From contig NZ_LT607753.1 in assembly GCF_900090295.1 (NCBI RefSeq), forward strand, positions 3,596,001-3,660,000: DNA of 64,000 bases. Reading direction: 5' to 3'. Within the stretch, counting starts at the first letter, position 1; the number at the start of each line of letters is the position of its first letter. The stretch is from Micromonospora coxensis. Its GTDB lineage: Bacteria; Actinomycetota; Actinomycetes; Mycobacteriales; Micromonosporaceae. The position numbers and the translations under genes are program-made. A model generated the notes under the pieces. The model was not told where the DNA came from, ran no database searches, and saw only the letters and a program-made list of their open reading frames with translations. Of this stretch, positions 42,828 through 52,192 are shown one piece after another.

Positions 42828-44660
42828 TCAGGCGTCCAGGCCGCGCAGCACCAGCGGCACCCGGGCCGCGCCGTCGTCGGTCACCCGCACCGGCACGCCC
42901 CAGTCCTGCCGGGTCAGGTGGCAGGCGGCGTGCTCGACGTCCGCGTCGCAGGTGGCCGCCTGGGCGGTCACCTGGAGCACACCCCGCTCCACCGCACCGT
43001 TGATCACCAGCCGGCGGGACAGGTACGTCGTCGTCCCGGCCCCCTCCAGCAGCAGTTCCGGCGGCGACGCCGAGACCTCCAGGCGGGTGGACGGGCCGTA
43101 CGTGTCGTCGAGCTTCTGCCCCGGCGCGGGCGTGAACACCACGTCGAGGGTGACCTCACCGGCCACCACGTCGGTCGGCTTGCGCTCCAGCTTGTGCCGG
43201 GGCCCGTCCACGGTGACCGCACCGGCGGCCGAGAGCGCCCCCGGGGCCAGCCGGGTCAGCCGGTGCGCGGCGGACTCCACCACCAGCACGTCGCCCCCGG
43301 CGGTGAGCACCAGGTCGCTCGGCTCGGCGAGACCGTCGGCCACCGTGGAGACCTGCCCGGTATCCGGGTCGAAGCGGCGCACCGCGCCGTTGTACGTGTC
43401 GGCGATCAGCACCGAGCCGTCCGGCAGCGCGCACACGCCCAGCGGGTGCTGCAACAGCGCCCGCTCGGCCGGGCCGTCCACGTGGCCGAAGTCGAAGAGC
43501 CCCTGCCCGACGGCGGTGCCCAGCACGCCGTCCTGCACGTACCGGACGGCGCTGGTCTCGCTGTCGGCCACCCAGAGCCGGGCCCCGTCGGCCGAGACCG
43601 ACAGCCCGGACGGCTGGGCCATCCACGCCTCGGCCAGCGGGCCGTCACGCAGCGCCTCGACGGTGGTGCCCGCGTACATGCCGGCGGTCCGCCTGATCGG
43701 GTCGAACCACCAGAGCTGGTGGATCCCCGCCATTGCGATCACCACCCGGCCGTCGTACCAGGCCAGGTCCCAGGGGGACGAGAGGTCGACGGAGAGCGCG
43801 TCGTGGGCGTGGTCGTCGGCCGTGGAGCGCCACTGCCGGCCGGTGCCGGCCACGGTCACCACCTCGCCGGTCGCCAGCTTCACCCCGCGCAGCAGGTGGT
43901 TGACGGTGTCGGCGACCACCAGGTCGTACCCGGCCACCTCGGCGGCGTGCGCGGGGAGCAGGCAGAGCCCCTGCGGCTCGGAGAACGTGGCCGTCCCGGC
44001 CGTCCCGTCCGCGCGGCCCCGGACGCCCGAGCCGATCCGGCGGACCGGCGTCTCGCCGTCGGGGGCCAGCTCCACCAGGGAGTGCCGGGCCGAGTCGGAG
44101 ACCAGCAGGTTGCCGCTGTCGAGCACCACGGCCTTGCCGGGGAAGCGCAGCGCCGTCTCCGGCTCCGCCGGGGGGACGTACGGCCCGTCGCCCCGGCGCA
44201 GGGTGCCCTTCGCCTCGTGGGTGGCGATCAGGTCGTCGATCAGCCGGGACAGCCCTTCCGCGTGCCCCTCGCCGGCCATGGTGGCCACCACGTAGCCCTC
44301 CGGGTCGACCACGGCGAGCGTCGGCCACGCCTTGGCCGCGTACTGCTGCCACATGTCCAGCTCGGGGTCGTCCAGCACGGGGTGGTGCACCCCGTACCGC
44401 TCGACGGCGGCGGCCAGCGCGTCCGGGTCCTTCTCGTGCGCGAACTTGGGCGAGTGCACGCCGATCACGACGAGCACGTCGGCGTACTTCTCCTCCAGCG
44501 GGCGCAGCTCGTCGAGCACGTGCAGGCAGTTGATGCAGCAGAAGGTCCAGAAATCCAGCAGGACGATCCGGCCGCGCAGGTCGTCCGGCCCCAGTTCCCG
44601 GCCGCCGGTGTTCAACCAGCCCCGGCCACGCAGCTGCGGGGCCCGTACTCGTGCGCTCAT
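42828..44660 (-). CDS. Thioredoxin-NHL repeat redox protein
   Basis: A 610-aa protein fusing an N-terminal TlpA/thioredoxin-like domain (about 1-150; FWTFCCINCLHVLDEL with CxxC at C42/C45) to a six-bladed NHL propeller (about 170-495) with repeats such as LWVADSETSAVRYV and VLIADTYNGAVRRFDPDTG, and a C-terminal beta domain. The family (NHLRC2-like) is widespread; a redox or scaffold role is inferred. No signal peptide is seen, so it is probably cytoplasmic. Confidence 0.88.
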   Translation of the reverse strand: MSARVRAPQLRGRGWLNTGGRELGPDDLRGRIVLLDFWTFCCINCLHVLDELRPLEEKYADVLVVIGVHSPKFAHEKDPDALAAAVERYGVHHPVLDDPELDMWQQYAAKAWPTLAVVDPEGYVVATMAGEGHAEGLSRLIDDLIATHEAKGTLRRGDGPYVPPAEPETALRFPGKAVVLDSGNLLVSDSARHSLVELAPDGETPVRRIGSGVRGRADGTAGTATFSEPQGLCLLPAHAAEVAGYDLVVADTVNHLLRGVKLATGEVVTVAGTGRQWRSTADDHAHDALSVDLSSPWDLAWYDGRVVIAMAGIHQLWWFDPIRRTAGMYAGTTVEALRDGPLAEAWMAQPSGLSVSADGARLWVADSETSAVRYVQDGVLGTAVGQGLFDFGHVDGPAERALLQHPLGVCALPDGSVLIADTYNGAVRRFDPDTGQVSTVADGLAEPSDLVLTAGGDVLVVESAAHRLTRLAPGALSAAGAVTVDGPRHKLERKPTDVVAGEVTLDVVFTPAPGQKLDDTYGPSTRLEVSASPPELLLEGAGTTTYLSRRLVINGAVERGVLQVTAQAATCDADVEHAACHLTRQDWGVPVRVTDDGAARVPLVLRGLDA

Positions 44661-44733
44661 GACCCCAGTCTGCCGGACGGCACACCGCCCACCAGGGCCG
44701 ACCCGGAGCGGGGTCGATCACACCGGAACGGAC

Positions 44734-44769
44734 GACGGCGGGGCCACGGACCACCGTGACCCCGCCGTC
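44734..44769 (-). terminator. Terminator of the LppU-like gene
   Basis: GACGGCGGGG (44734-44743) pairs with 44760-44769, just after the reverse-strand stop codon. Confidence 0.65.
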
Positions 44770-44781
44770 GGCGATTCTGCG

Positions 44782-47700
44782 CTACTGGGCGGCCTTCTTG
44801 AGGCAGAGCACCCGGTCCGCCCCACTGCCCGGCAGCACCACGTGCGGCTGGGTCGGGTCGCCGCACTTGTCCTTGGCGTCGACCCGCTTGACCACGGTGA
44901 AGGCGCCCTGCTCGCCGCAGTCCGCCTCGACCGGCGCGCTGCCGGACTGCTTCACGCAGGAGCCGACCGCCGGGTTGAACGGCTTGGGCGCGTCGTCGTC
45001 CCCGCCGATCTTGCCGAGCAGGCTGAGCAGGCCGAGCGGAACGGCGAGGATCAGCACCGCCGCGATCAGCACCATGGCCAGCACCCGGCCGTTGCGGACC
45101 TTCGGCGTCGGCTGCTCCGCCTTCGGTTCCGCGTCCGGCTTGAACGCGTCGAAGCGGCCCTGCTCCGGCTCCGGGTCGTGCGGCCAGGCCGCCGGACCGG
45201 ACTGCCCGGCCGACGGGAAGGGCTGCTGCCCCGCCGGCGGGAACGGCCCGTCGGCGGACGGGAACGGCTGCCCCGCCGACGGGAACGGCGACGGCAGGCC
45301 GCCGTGGGCCGGGTCGTGGGCCGGGTGGCCGTACCCGGGCACGCCACCGGCGGGCGGTCCGTCGGTCGCCGGGGCGCCGAACGGCTCCGCCGGGCGATCG
45401 GCCGACCCGTGCGGGCGGGTGCCGTTCATCGGCCGGTTGTGACTGGTCGGGTCCGCGAACGCCGGGATGCCGCCCGGGTACGCCTGCGGCGCGGCCGGCG
45501 AGGTGGGCGGCGCCGACGACGGAGCGTCGCCGAAGCCGTGCGGGCCGCCCGGCCGGTCGGGCTCGCCGAAGCCGTGCGAGCTGCCCGGCCGGTCGGGCTC
45601 GCCGAAGCCGTGCGGGCCGCTCGGCCGGTCGGGCTCGCCGAAGCCGTGCGGGCCGCTCGGCCGGTCGGGCTCGTCGAAGCGCGTGCGGTCCTGGTCGTCC
45701 AGGCGCGACGGGTCGTCGAAGCGCGGGTGCGGGTCGTGCCCGGGCTGGTGGGCGCCGTGTTCCTCGACCTGCTCCTCGGACTGCTCCGGGCGGGCCGGCC
45801 GGCCGTACACCCGGGGCTGCGGGGCGGGGGTGCCACCCGGGTGGATCGCCTGGTCGGCCGGGGGCATCACCCGGCTGGCCAGCGGCACGGACGCGCTCGC
45901 CGACGCGCGACCGACGGCACCGCCCTCCGCGCCCTCGGCCACCGGTACGGCGGCCCGGCCGGCTCCGTCCGCCTCCGGCGAGGTGCGCGGACCGGGCACC
46001 ACCGGCCCGGCCGGCGACTGCGGCTCGTCCGCCGGGCCCCAGCCGGAGGGCGCGCCCTCCCGGCCGCTCGACTCGAAGGCGGGCTGCTCGGCGGCGCCGC
46101 CGAACGGGGCCGACGGGGCGTAGTCGGCCGGCGGCGCGGCGGCCAGGCTCGCGCCGGGGACCCGCTGCTCCTGCGGGGGCAGCGGCACCATGTTGGCCGG
46201 GGAGATGCCCGGCGCCGGGGCCGGCTGGTAGATCGGGGCGTCGTCGGCGCGCTGGGGCTCCCAGGCGTCTCCGCGCTGCTGCTGCTGCGCGGACTCCGCC
46301 TCGTTCCGGCCCCAGGCCTCGCCCGGCGCCCACGGCTCGGCGTCCGGCACGACCGGCCGGTCGGCGACCCAGGCGGGCGGGCCGTCCGGCTTCGGGACCG
46401 AGGCGGTCGCCCGGGCGGGCTGCTCCGGGGGCGTCCAGCCGCCCGGTTCGGGGCGGTCCTCCTGCTGCGGGGCGGCGGCCCGCCACGAGCCGCTGTGCGC
46501 CGGCTCGTCCTGGGTGGACCGGCCGTCCGGCCGCTGGTCGTCCTGGCCGGGAGCGGCGCCGCTCCAACCGTCGGCGGGCTGCTGGCTCTCGCGGGCGTCC
46601 CACCGGGCCGTCGCCGGGTCGTCCGCGCCGGTCGCCCAGGGCTGCGGTGCCCGCTCGTCCTGCTGGGGCGCGGCGTTCCAGCCGTTGCCGGCCTGCTCCT
46701 GCGGGGCCGGTGCGGCCCACCCGCCGGAGCGGGCCGGCTCGCCCTCGGGGGACCATCCGTTGGCGTCCGGCGCGTCGGCCTGCGGCACCTGGGCCGCGCC
46801 CCGGGCACCCGACTCGGGCTGCGCCCAGGCGGGGGCGGACTGCTCGGGCTGCGGGGGTACGGGCACCGAGGCGCGACCGGCGCTGCGGGGGGCGTCGTCC
46901 GGAGTGGACGGCGTGTTCCAGCCACCCGACCGGGCGGGATCGTCCTGCTGGGCCGACCCGGGGCCGGGGTTCCAGGCGGGCTCGGGCCGGGACGCGGCGG
47001 CCCAGCCACCGGCCTGGCCGGCCTGCTCCTGACCGATCACGCCGTTGTTCCAGCCGTTGGCGTCGGCGGAGCCGTCCTGCTCCTGGCCGTGCCAGCCGCC
47101 CGAGCGGGCGGAGTCGTCCTGGGTGGAGGGTGCGTTCCAGCCGCCGGAGCGGGCCGGGTCGTCCTGGTGCGACGGTGCGTCCCACCCGCCGGCGCGGCCG
47201 GCGTCGTCCTGCTGCTGCGCGGCGGGCCAGCCGGCGGCGTCCTGCTCCTGGGGGGCGGGGGTGGGGCTCCAGCCGCCGGCGCCGTGCGGATCGGCCGGTG
47301 CCGGCCAGGCGTCGTGCGGCTGCCCGGCCGGCTGGGGCACGCGGGCGGCGCCCCGTGCGCCCGGCTCGGGCTGCGCCCACGCGGGGGCGGCCTGCTCGGC
47401 CGGCGCCCACGCGGGCTGCGCGGGCTCGCCCTGGCCGGGCGCGGTGGCCCAGGCGGCGGGCGGCTGGTCGGCCGGGGTGGCCCAGGCGGGCTGGGGTGCG
47501 CCGTTCGCCTGCTGGTCGGGCTGACCGGGCTGGCTGGCCCAGGAGGGCTGCGGCGCGGCGGCGGGCGGCGTCCAGCCACCCGGCTGCGCGGGCTCGCCCT
47601 GCGGCGGGTGGGGTGCGCCCCAGGCGGGGGGCTGGTCGGCCGGGGCGGCCCAGGCCGGCGGCTGCTCGGCGCGGCCGGTCGGCGGGGGCGGGGCCCAGCC

Positions 47701-47829
47701 CAGGTCGGGGGTGGCGGGGCTGCCGTATCCCTGCTGCGTCTGTCGGTCGCCGTACGGCGCCGGTCCACCGGCGCCCGGCGGCACCTCGTCCGGCTCCTGG
47801 CCGGGGCGGTGCTGGCCCTCGGACGTCAT
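44782..47829 (-). CDS. Giant LppU-like membrane protein with long low-complexity arm
   Basis: A 1015-aa protein. The first about 900 residues are Trp/Pro/Gly/Ala-rich low-complexity sequence with loose DDPARSGGW-type and PAWA-type repeats and four exact-register 12-residue repeats (FGEPDRPSGPHG type). One membrane helix (AMVLIAAVLILAVPLGLLSLL, about residues 912-932) leads to a small extracytoplasmic C-terminal domain with four Cys (SCVKQSG, DCGEQG, DKCGD, VLCLK), resembling LppU/SCO3897-type proteins. The ATG at 47829 has GGAGG 8 nt upstream. Function unknown; the arm may interact with cytoplasmic partners. Confidence 0.75.
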   Translation of the reverse strand: MTSEGQHRPGQEPDEVPPGAGGPAPYGDRQTQQGYGSPATPDLGWAPPPPTGRAEQPPAWAAPADQPPAWGAPHPPQGEPAQPGGWTPPAAAPQPSWASQPGQPDQQANGAPQPAWATPADQPPAAWATAPGQGEPAQPAWAPAEQAAPAWAQPEPGARGAARVPQPAGQPHDAWPAPADPHGAGGWSPTPAPQEQDAAGWPAAQQQDDAGRAGGWDAPSHQDDPARSGGWNAPSTQDDSARSGGWHGQEQDGSADANGWNNGVIGQEQAGQAGGWAAASRPEPAWNPGPGSAQQDDPARSGGWNTPSTPDDAPRSAGRASVPVPPQPEQSAPAWAQPESGARGAAQVPQADAPDANGWSPEGEPARSGGWAAPAPQEQAGNGWNAAPQQDERAPQPWATGADDPATARWDARESQQPADGWSGAAPGQDDQRPDGRSTQDEPAHSGSWRAAAPQQEDRPEPGGWTPPEQPARATASVPKPDGPPAWVADRPVVPDAEPWAPGEAWGRNEAESAQQQQRGDAWEPQRADDAPIYQPAPAPGISPANMVPLPPQEQRVPGASLAAAPPADYAPSAPFGGAAEQPAFESSGREGAPSGWGPADEPQSPAGPVVPGPRTSPEADGAGRAAVPVAEGAEGGAVGRASASASVPLASRVMPPADQAIHPGGTPAPQPRVYGRPARPEQSEEQVEEHGAHQPGHDPHPRFDDPSRLDDQDRTRFDEPDRPSGPHGFGEPDRPSGPHGFGEPDRPGSSHGFGEPDRPGGPHGFGDAPSSAPPTSPAAPQAYPGGIPAFADPTSHNRPMNGTRPHGSADRPAEPFGAPATDGPPAGGVPGYGHPAHDPAHGGLPSPFPSAGQPFPSADGPFPPAGQQPFPSAGQSGPAAWPHDPEPEQGRFDAFKPDAEPKAEQPTPKVRNGRVLAMVLIAAVLILAVPLGLLSLLGKIGGDDDAPKPFNPAVGSCVKQSGSAPVEADCGEQGAFTVVKRVDAKDKCGDPTQPHVVLPGSGADRVLCLKKAAQ
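45529..45672. repeat. Four tandem 36-bp coding repeats
   Basis: Units at 45529-45564, 45565-45600, 45601-45636 and 45637-45672 encode a 12-residue motif (GEPDRPSGPHGF) inside the LppU-like protein. The units differ at only a few bases, so copy number may vary between strains. Confidence 0.9.
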
Positions 47830-48176
47830 GGGTGCGCCTCCTCCATCACATGTCGGCCGCCGATGCCGTCCGATTCCGGTCGGCTGGCTCGCCGGTGTCG
47901 CCGGCGGTCGGCCGTGCGGGCTCCCCGCACGGTATCCGGTAGCCGCGCGGAGCGTCCGGGGAGCACTGGCCGTCACCCACCGTCGCCGGACGATGGCGGC
48001 CGGCTCTCGTCCGGCTCGATCTCGTCGCGGGTCGTCGGGTGGCGACCGTGCCCCACCGTACCGGGCGTCCGGTCGAGGTGGAATCCCGGTCTCGGCGGCC
48101 CGGAACGCCGACGACCCGCCCGGTGCCCCGGGCGGGTCGTCGATCTGGAGGAGGTGAGGAAAGTCGGTGCCGGGCG
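47830..48176. other. Intergenic region upstream of the LppU-like gene
   Basis: 347 nt without a gene. It holds the SD of the LppU-like gene (GGAGG) and the terminator of the 45-aa gene (48109-48142). I see no other feature. Confidence 0.5.
48109..48142 (-). terminator. Terminator of the 45-aa protein gene
   Basis: A perfect 15-bp stem (48109-48123 with 48128-48142) with a 4-nt loop lies 35 nt after the stop codon. Confidence 0.8.
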
Positions 48177-48314
48177 TCAGCTCATGTGACGCTGGGCGAT
48201 CGCCAGGATCTCGTCGCGAACCGCGGGCGAGTTGGCGGAACGAAGCGCGTGCTCGATCGCGCGGGCGCGGCGGTTGGCGTCGCGGCGGGTGCGGATGCGC
48301 TCGATCATGCTCAT
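48177..48314 (-). CDS. Small 45-aa basic helical protein
   Basis: A 45-residue protein beginning MSMIERIRTRRDANRRARAI and ending EILAIAQRHMS, predicted as two amphipathic helices with an Arg-rich first half. The ATG at 48314 has GGAGGAGAG about 8 nt upstream, a very strong site, and a 15-bp terminator follows, so it is probably a real expressed gene. Similar very short proteins are conserved in actinomycetes; I know no function. An RNA/DNA- or membrane-associated role is possible from its charge. Confidence 0.78.
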   Translation of the reverse strand: MSMIERIRTRRDANRRARAIEHALRSANSPAVRDEILAIAQRHMS

Positions 48315-48475
48315 GGTGACTCTCTCCTCCGGCTATTCGGTTGTCAGCCCCTGATGACTCCATTGAAGCGCAAGACGGCGGCAAATTCCATCGATTGTTA
48401 GGTGAGCTGAACCACGGACCTAAGGATCGTAGGTCAACGTACGAGTTAACCGAAGGTTTCTTCTGCCGATACGGT

Positions 48476-48519
48476 GACGGCCGGTGTGCCGGGCGATCAC
48501 CCTGAGCACACCGGCCGTC
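48476..48519 (-). terminator. Terminator of the 2-oxoacid dehydrogenase operon
   Basis: GACGGCCGGTGTGC (48476-48489) pairs with 48506-48519; it lies 19 nt after the E2 stop codon. Confidence 0.8.
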
Positions 48520-48537
48520 AGCCGGACGACGGAACCG

Positions 48538-50019
48538 TCAGGTCCAGGCGAGCAGCGCCGCCTCCGGGTCGGACAGGAAGTCCCCGATGTCGCGCAGGAA
48601 CTTCGAACCCAGCTCACCGTCGATGATCCGGTGGTCGAAGGAGAGACCGAGCGTGGTCACCTGGCGCGGCTTCACCTTGCCCTTGTGGACCCACGGCATC
48701 TCCCGGACCGCGCCGAAGGCGAGGATCGCCGACTCGCCCGGGGGCAGGATCGGCGTACCGGTGTCCACCCCGAACACGCCGACGTTGGTGATCGTCAGCG
48801 TGCCGCCCGACATGTCGGCCGGCGAGGTCTTCCCCGTCTTGGCCGTCTGCACCAGGTCGGTCATCGCGTCCGCCAGCTCGCGCAGCGAGAGCCGGCCGGC
48901 GTCCTTGATGTTCGGCACGATCAGACCGCGCTCGGTGGCCGCCGCGATGCCGAGGTTGACGTAGTCCTTCACCACGATCTCGTCGCCGGCCCAGGTCGAG
49001 TTGACCATCGGGTGGCGCTTGACCGCGAGCAGCACCGCCTTGGCGACCAGCAGCAGCGGCGAGACCCGTACGTCACGCCACTCCCGCCGGCCGCGCAGCC
49101 GGTCCAGGGCCTTCATCGCCCGGGTCACGTCGACGGTCAGGAACTCCGTCACGTGCGGGGCGGTGAACGCCGAGCGGGACATGTTCTCGGCGGTGAGCTT
49201 GCGTACCCCCTTGACCGGGATGCGCTGCTCGCGGTCCGCGCCGAAGCTCGCGGCGGCCGTGGCCGGCGCGGTGACCGTCGACGGCTCGGCCGCCGCCGGG
49301 GCCGCCGCCGCCCGCTGTACGTCCTCCCGGGTGATCGAGCCCAACGGGCCCGACCCGGTCAGCGTGCCCAGGTCGACGCCGAGGTCCTTGGCGAGCTTGC
49401 GCACCGGCGGCTTGGCCAGCACCGGCCCACCGACGCGGCCGTTGCCGTTCGACGGGGCGAGCACCGGCGCGACCGGAGCCGGCGGGGCCGGCGGGGCCGG
49501 CGGCGCGGCCGGGGCCCGGACCACCGGGGCGGCCGGGGCCGACGCCTGGGCCGGGACGCCGCCCTTGCGCGGACGCCGCTTGGCCGCCGTGGTGCGCGGG
49601 CCGTAACCGACAAGCACGGCGGTACGCCCACCCGGGGCGGGACCGCCGATCAGGCCGGGCTCGACCGCGCCCTCGGCCGGGGCCACCTCGACCGCGGCCA
49701 GCGAGGCCGCCGACGGGGCCGGCAGGGCGGCGGCCGGCGCACCGGTCGTCGACTCCTCGATCGGGCCGGCGCCCGGGTCGGTGTCGATCGAGATGATCGG
49801 CGTGCCGACCTCGACCGTGCTCCCCTCCGGGTGGAAGATCGCCCGGACCTGGCCGGCCCACTTCGCCGGGATCTCGACGGCCGCCTTGGCCGTCTCCACC
49901 TCGACGATCGGCTGGTTCAGCTCGATGACGTCACCGACCTTGACCAGCCAGGCGAGGATCTCGCCCTCGGTCAGGCCCTCGCCCAGGTCGGGGAGGTTGA
50001 ACTCCTTGATCCGCGACAT
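48538..50019 (-). CDS. bkdC: Dihydrolipoamide acyltransferase E2 (branched-chain type)
   Basis: A 493-aa E2 subunit with one lipoyl domain (lipoyl Lys K45 in ETAKAAV), Pro/Ala-rich linkers, a peripheral-subunit-binding domain (PPVRKLAKDLGVDLGTLTGSGPLGSITREDV) and a catalytic domain with H463 and D467 in DHRIIDG. It transfers acyl groups to CoA in the branched-chain 2-oxoacid (or pyruvate) dehydrogenase complex. The ATG at 50019 lies 5 nt after the E1-beta stop. No E3 gene is in the window. Confidence 0.92.
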   Translation of the reverse strand: MSRIKEFNLPDLGEGLTEGEILAWLVKVGDVIELNQPIVEVETAKAAVEIPAKWAGQVRAIFHPEGSTVEVGTPIISIDTDPGAGPIEESTTGAPAAALPAPSAASLAAVEVAPAEGAVEPGLIGGPAPGGRTAVLVGYGPRTTAAKRRPRKGGVPAQASAPAAPVVRAPAAPPAPPAPPAPVAPVLAPSNGNGRVGGPVLAKPPVRKLAKDLGVDLGTLTGSGPLGSITREDVQRAAAAPAAAEPSTVTAPATAAASFGADREQRIPVKGVRKLTAENMSRSAFTAPHVTEFLTVDVTRAMKALDRLRGRREWRDVRVSPLLLVAKAVLLAVKRHPMVNSTWAGDEIVVKDYVNLGIAAATERGLIVPNIKDAGRLSLRELADAMTDLVQTAKTGKTSPADMSGGTLTITNVGVFGVDTGTPILPPGESAILAFGAVREMPWVHKGKVKPRQVTTLGLSFDHRIIDGELGSKFLRDIGDFLSDPEAALLAWT

Positions 50020-50024
50020 GCCGC

Positions 50025-51014
50025 TCACCAGCCGAAGGTGCGGTCGACAGCGTCGAGCACCCGGTCGAGGTCGGGCAGGTACTCCTCCTCCACCCGGGAG
50101 GCCGGGTAGGGGGTGTCGAAGCCGGTGACGCGCAGCACCGGGGACTCCAGGGAGTAGAAGCACTCCTCGGTGATCCGGGCGGCGATCTCCGAGCCCAGGC
50201 CCAGGTTGCCCGGGGCCTCGTGGACGACCACGCAGCGGCCGGTGCGCTTCACCGACTCGTACGCGGCGGTCAGGTCCAGCGGGGAGAGCGTGCGCAGGTC
50301 GATGACCTCCAGCTCCCGGCCGTCCTCGGCGGCGGCGGTCGCCGCGTCCAGGCAGGTGCGCACCATCGGCCCGTACGCCAGCACGGTGGCGTCGGTGCCG
50401 GCGCGGGCCACCCGGGCCGAGTGCAGCGGGTACGCCGCGTCGAGCGGGGCGTCCAGCTCGACCGGGCCCTTCTCCCAGTAGCGCCGCTTCGGCTCCAGGA
50501 AGACGATCGGGTCGTCCGAGGCGATGGCCTGCTGGATCATCGAGTACGCGTCCTGCGGGCTGGCGCAGGACACCACCTTCAGGCCGGCGGTGTGGGCGAA
50601 GTACGCCTCCGGCGACTCCGAGTGGTGCTCGACCGCGCCGATGCCGCCGCCGAAGGGGATCCGGATGACCATCGGGATCTTGACCTTGCCCTGCGAGCGG
50701 TAGTGCATCTTCGCCACCTGCGACACGATCTGGTCGTACGCGGGGTAGACGAAGCCGTCGAACTGGATCTCGCAGACCGGGCGGTAGCCACGGATGGCGA
50801 GGCCGACCGCGGTGCCGATGATGCCGGACTCGGCCAGCGGGGTGTCGATCACCCGCTGGTCGCCGAAGTCCTTCTGGAGCCCGTCGGTGATCCGGAAGAC
50901 GCCGCCGAGCTTGCCGACGTCCTCGCCCATGATGACGACCTTCGGGTCGTTCTCCAGGGCCTTGCGCAGACCGGTGTTGAGGGCCTTGCCGAGGGTGAGC
51001 GTCTCCGTGGCCAT
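50025..51014 (-). CDS. bkdB: 2-oxoacid dehydrogenase E1 beta subunit
   Basis: A 329-aa transketolase-type E1-beta (LGKALNTGLRKALENDPKVVIMGEDVGKLGGVFRIT...FGDQRVIDTPLAESGIIG...). It has the standard length and pairs with E1-alpha to bind thiamine diphosphate. Its start overlaps the E1-alpha stop (ATGA-type), so stoichiometric co-translation is likely. The order E1a-E1b-E2 is the actinobacterial bkdABC arrangement. Confidence 0.93.
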   Translation of the reverse strand: MATETLTLGKALNTGLRKALENDPKVVIMGEDVGKLGGVFRITDGLQKDFGDQRVIDTPLAESGIIGTAVGLAIRGYRPVCEIQFDGFVYPAYDQIVSQVAKMHYRSQGKVKIPMVIRIPFGGGIGAVEHHSESPEAYFAHTAGLKVVSCASPQDAYSMIQQAIASDDPIVFLEPKRRYWEKGPVELDAPLDAAYPLHSARVARAGTDATVLAYGPMVRTCLDAATAAAEDGRELEVIDLRTLSPLDLTAAYESVKRTGRCVVVHEAPGNLGLGSEIAARITEECFYSLESPVLRVTGFDTPYPASRVEEEYLPDLDRVLDAVDRTFGW

Positions 51015-52192
51015 CAGTGCGCGCTCCCCTCGAACGACTCCATGTACTTCGTGAACTGCGCCCGCTGCTCGTCGAGCTCCGGGGACCCGTGCGGGTAGAC
51101 GTGGTCGAACATCGACACCGGCTCCGGGTTGGGCATCTCGAGCACCCGCTCGCGCAGGTGCACCGACTCGGCGCGGGCCTGCTCGTCGACGGCGGCGAAG
51201 AAGTCCGCGTCGGCGATCTGCTGCTTCTCCAGGAACGCCTTCATCCGGGCGATCGGGTCCTTGGCCTGCCAGGCCTCGACCTCGCTGGCGATCCGGTAGC
51301 GGGTCGGGTCGTCGGAGGTGGTGTGCGCCCCCATCCGGTAGGTGTACGCCTCGATCAGGCTGGGGCCCTGGCCGAGCCGGGCGTTGTCCAGCGCGTGCCG
51401 GGTCACCGCGTACGACGCGAGCACGTCGTTGCCGTCCACCCGGACGCCGGGGAAGCCGAAGCCGCCGGCGCGCTGGTACAGCGGGACCCGGGTCTGCCGC
51501 TCCAGCGGCTCGGAGATGGCGTACTGGTTGTTCTGGCAGAAGAACACCAGCGGGGCGTTGAAGACGCTGGCCCAGACGAACGCCTCGTTGACGTCGCCCT
51601 GGCTGGTGGCGCCGTCGCCGAAGTAGGCGATCACCGCCTCGCCGTCCTCGGTGCCGGTCTTGCCGTCCATGCTGACGCCCATGGCGTACCCGGTCGCGTG
51701 CAGGGTCTGCGCCCCGATCACGATCGTGTACATGTTGAACTTGAACTCGTTCGGGTCCCAGCCGCCCTGGTCGACGCCGCGGAACAGGCCGAGCGGCATG
51801 ATCGGGTCGATGCCCCGGCAGTAGAGGACGCCGTGCTCCCGGTAGGTCGGGAAGGCCATGTCCTGGGTGCGCAGCGCCCGCCCGGAACCGACCTGTGCGG
51901 CCTCCTGGCCGAGCAGGCTGGCCCAGAGGCCCAGCTCGCCCTGCCGCTGGAGCGCGGTGGCCTCGGCGTCGAGCTTGCGGACCAGGACGAGGTCGCGGTA
52001 CAGCCCGCGGTACTCCTCGTCGGTGAAGTCGACGCGGTACTCGGTCCCGTCCGGACCGGTCGCGCTCTCGATCCGCTCACCGTCCGCGGTGAGCAGTTGT
52101 ACGAGTTCCGGCCCGTCGGCCGCAGCGGCTCGCTTGGAGCGGGGTGCGGCCCGCCGGCCGCGGGTGGTGACCCCGGGGTCGCCCTTTGCCAT
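51014..52192 (-). CDS. bkdA: 2-oxoacid dehydrogenase E1 alpha subunit
   Basis: A 392-aa E1-alpha with the thiamine diphosphate motif GDGATSQGDVNEAFVWASVFNAPLVFFCQNNQ (starting about residue 190) and the phosphorylation-loop region YRMGAHTTSDDPTRYR. The branched-chain assignment is from operon type and is not certain against pyruvate. The ATG at 52192 has GGGAG upstream; the upstream in-frame stretch is not supported. Confidence 0.92.
   Translation of the reverse strand: MAKGDPGVTTRGRRAAPRSKRAAAADGPELVQLLTADGERIESATGPDGTEYRVDFTDEEYRGLYRDLVLVRKLDAEATALQRQGELGLWASLLGQEAAQVGSGRALRTQDMAFPTYREHGVLYCRGIDPIMPLGLFRGVDQGGWDPNEFKFNMYTIVIGAQTLHATGYAMGVSMDGKTGTEDGEAVIAYFGDGATSQGDVNEAFVWASVFNAPLVFFCQNNQYAISEPLERQTRVPLYQRAGGFGFPGVRVDGNDVLASYAVTRHALDNARLGQGPSLIEAYTYRMGAHTTSDDPTRYRIASEVEAWQAKDPIARMKAFLEKQQIADADFFAAVDEQARAESVHLRERVLEMPNPEPVSMFDHVYPHGSPELDEQRAQFTKYMESFEGSAH

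Noticed and set aside
45529..45672. Regular 36-bp repeats considered as a CRISPR array
   Set aside because: The repeats abut without spacers and are in frame in a coding sequence; no cas gene is nearby.
44332..48189. 1285-aa plus-strand frame opposite the LppU-like gene
   Set aside because: It mirrors a low-complexity GC-rich gene; the reverse-strand reading has an SD, membrane helix and Cys-rich domain.
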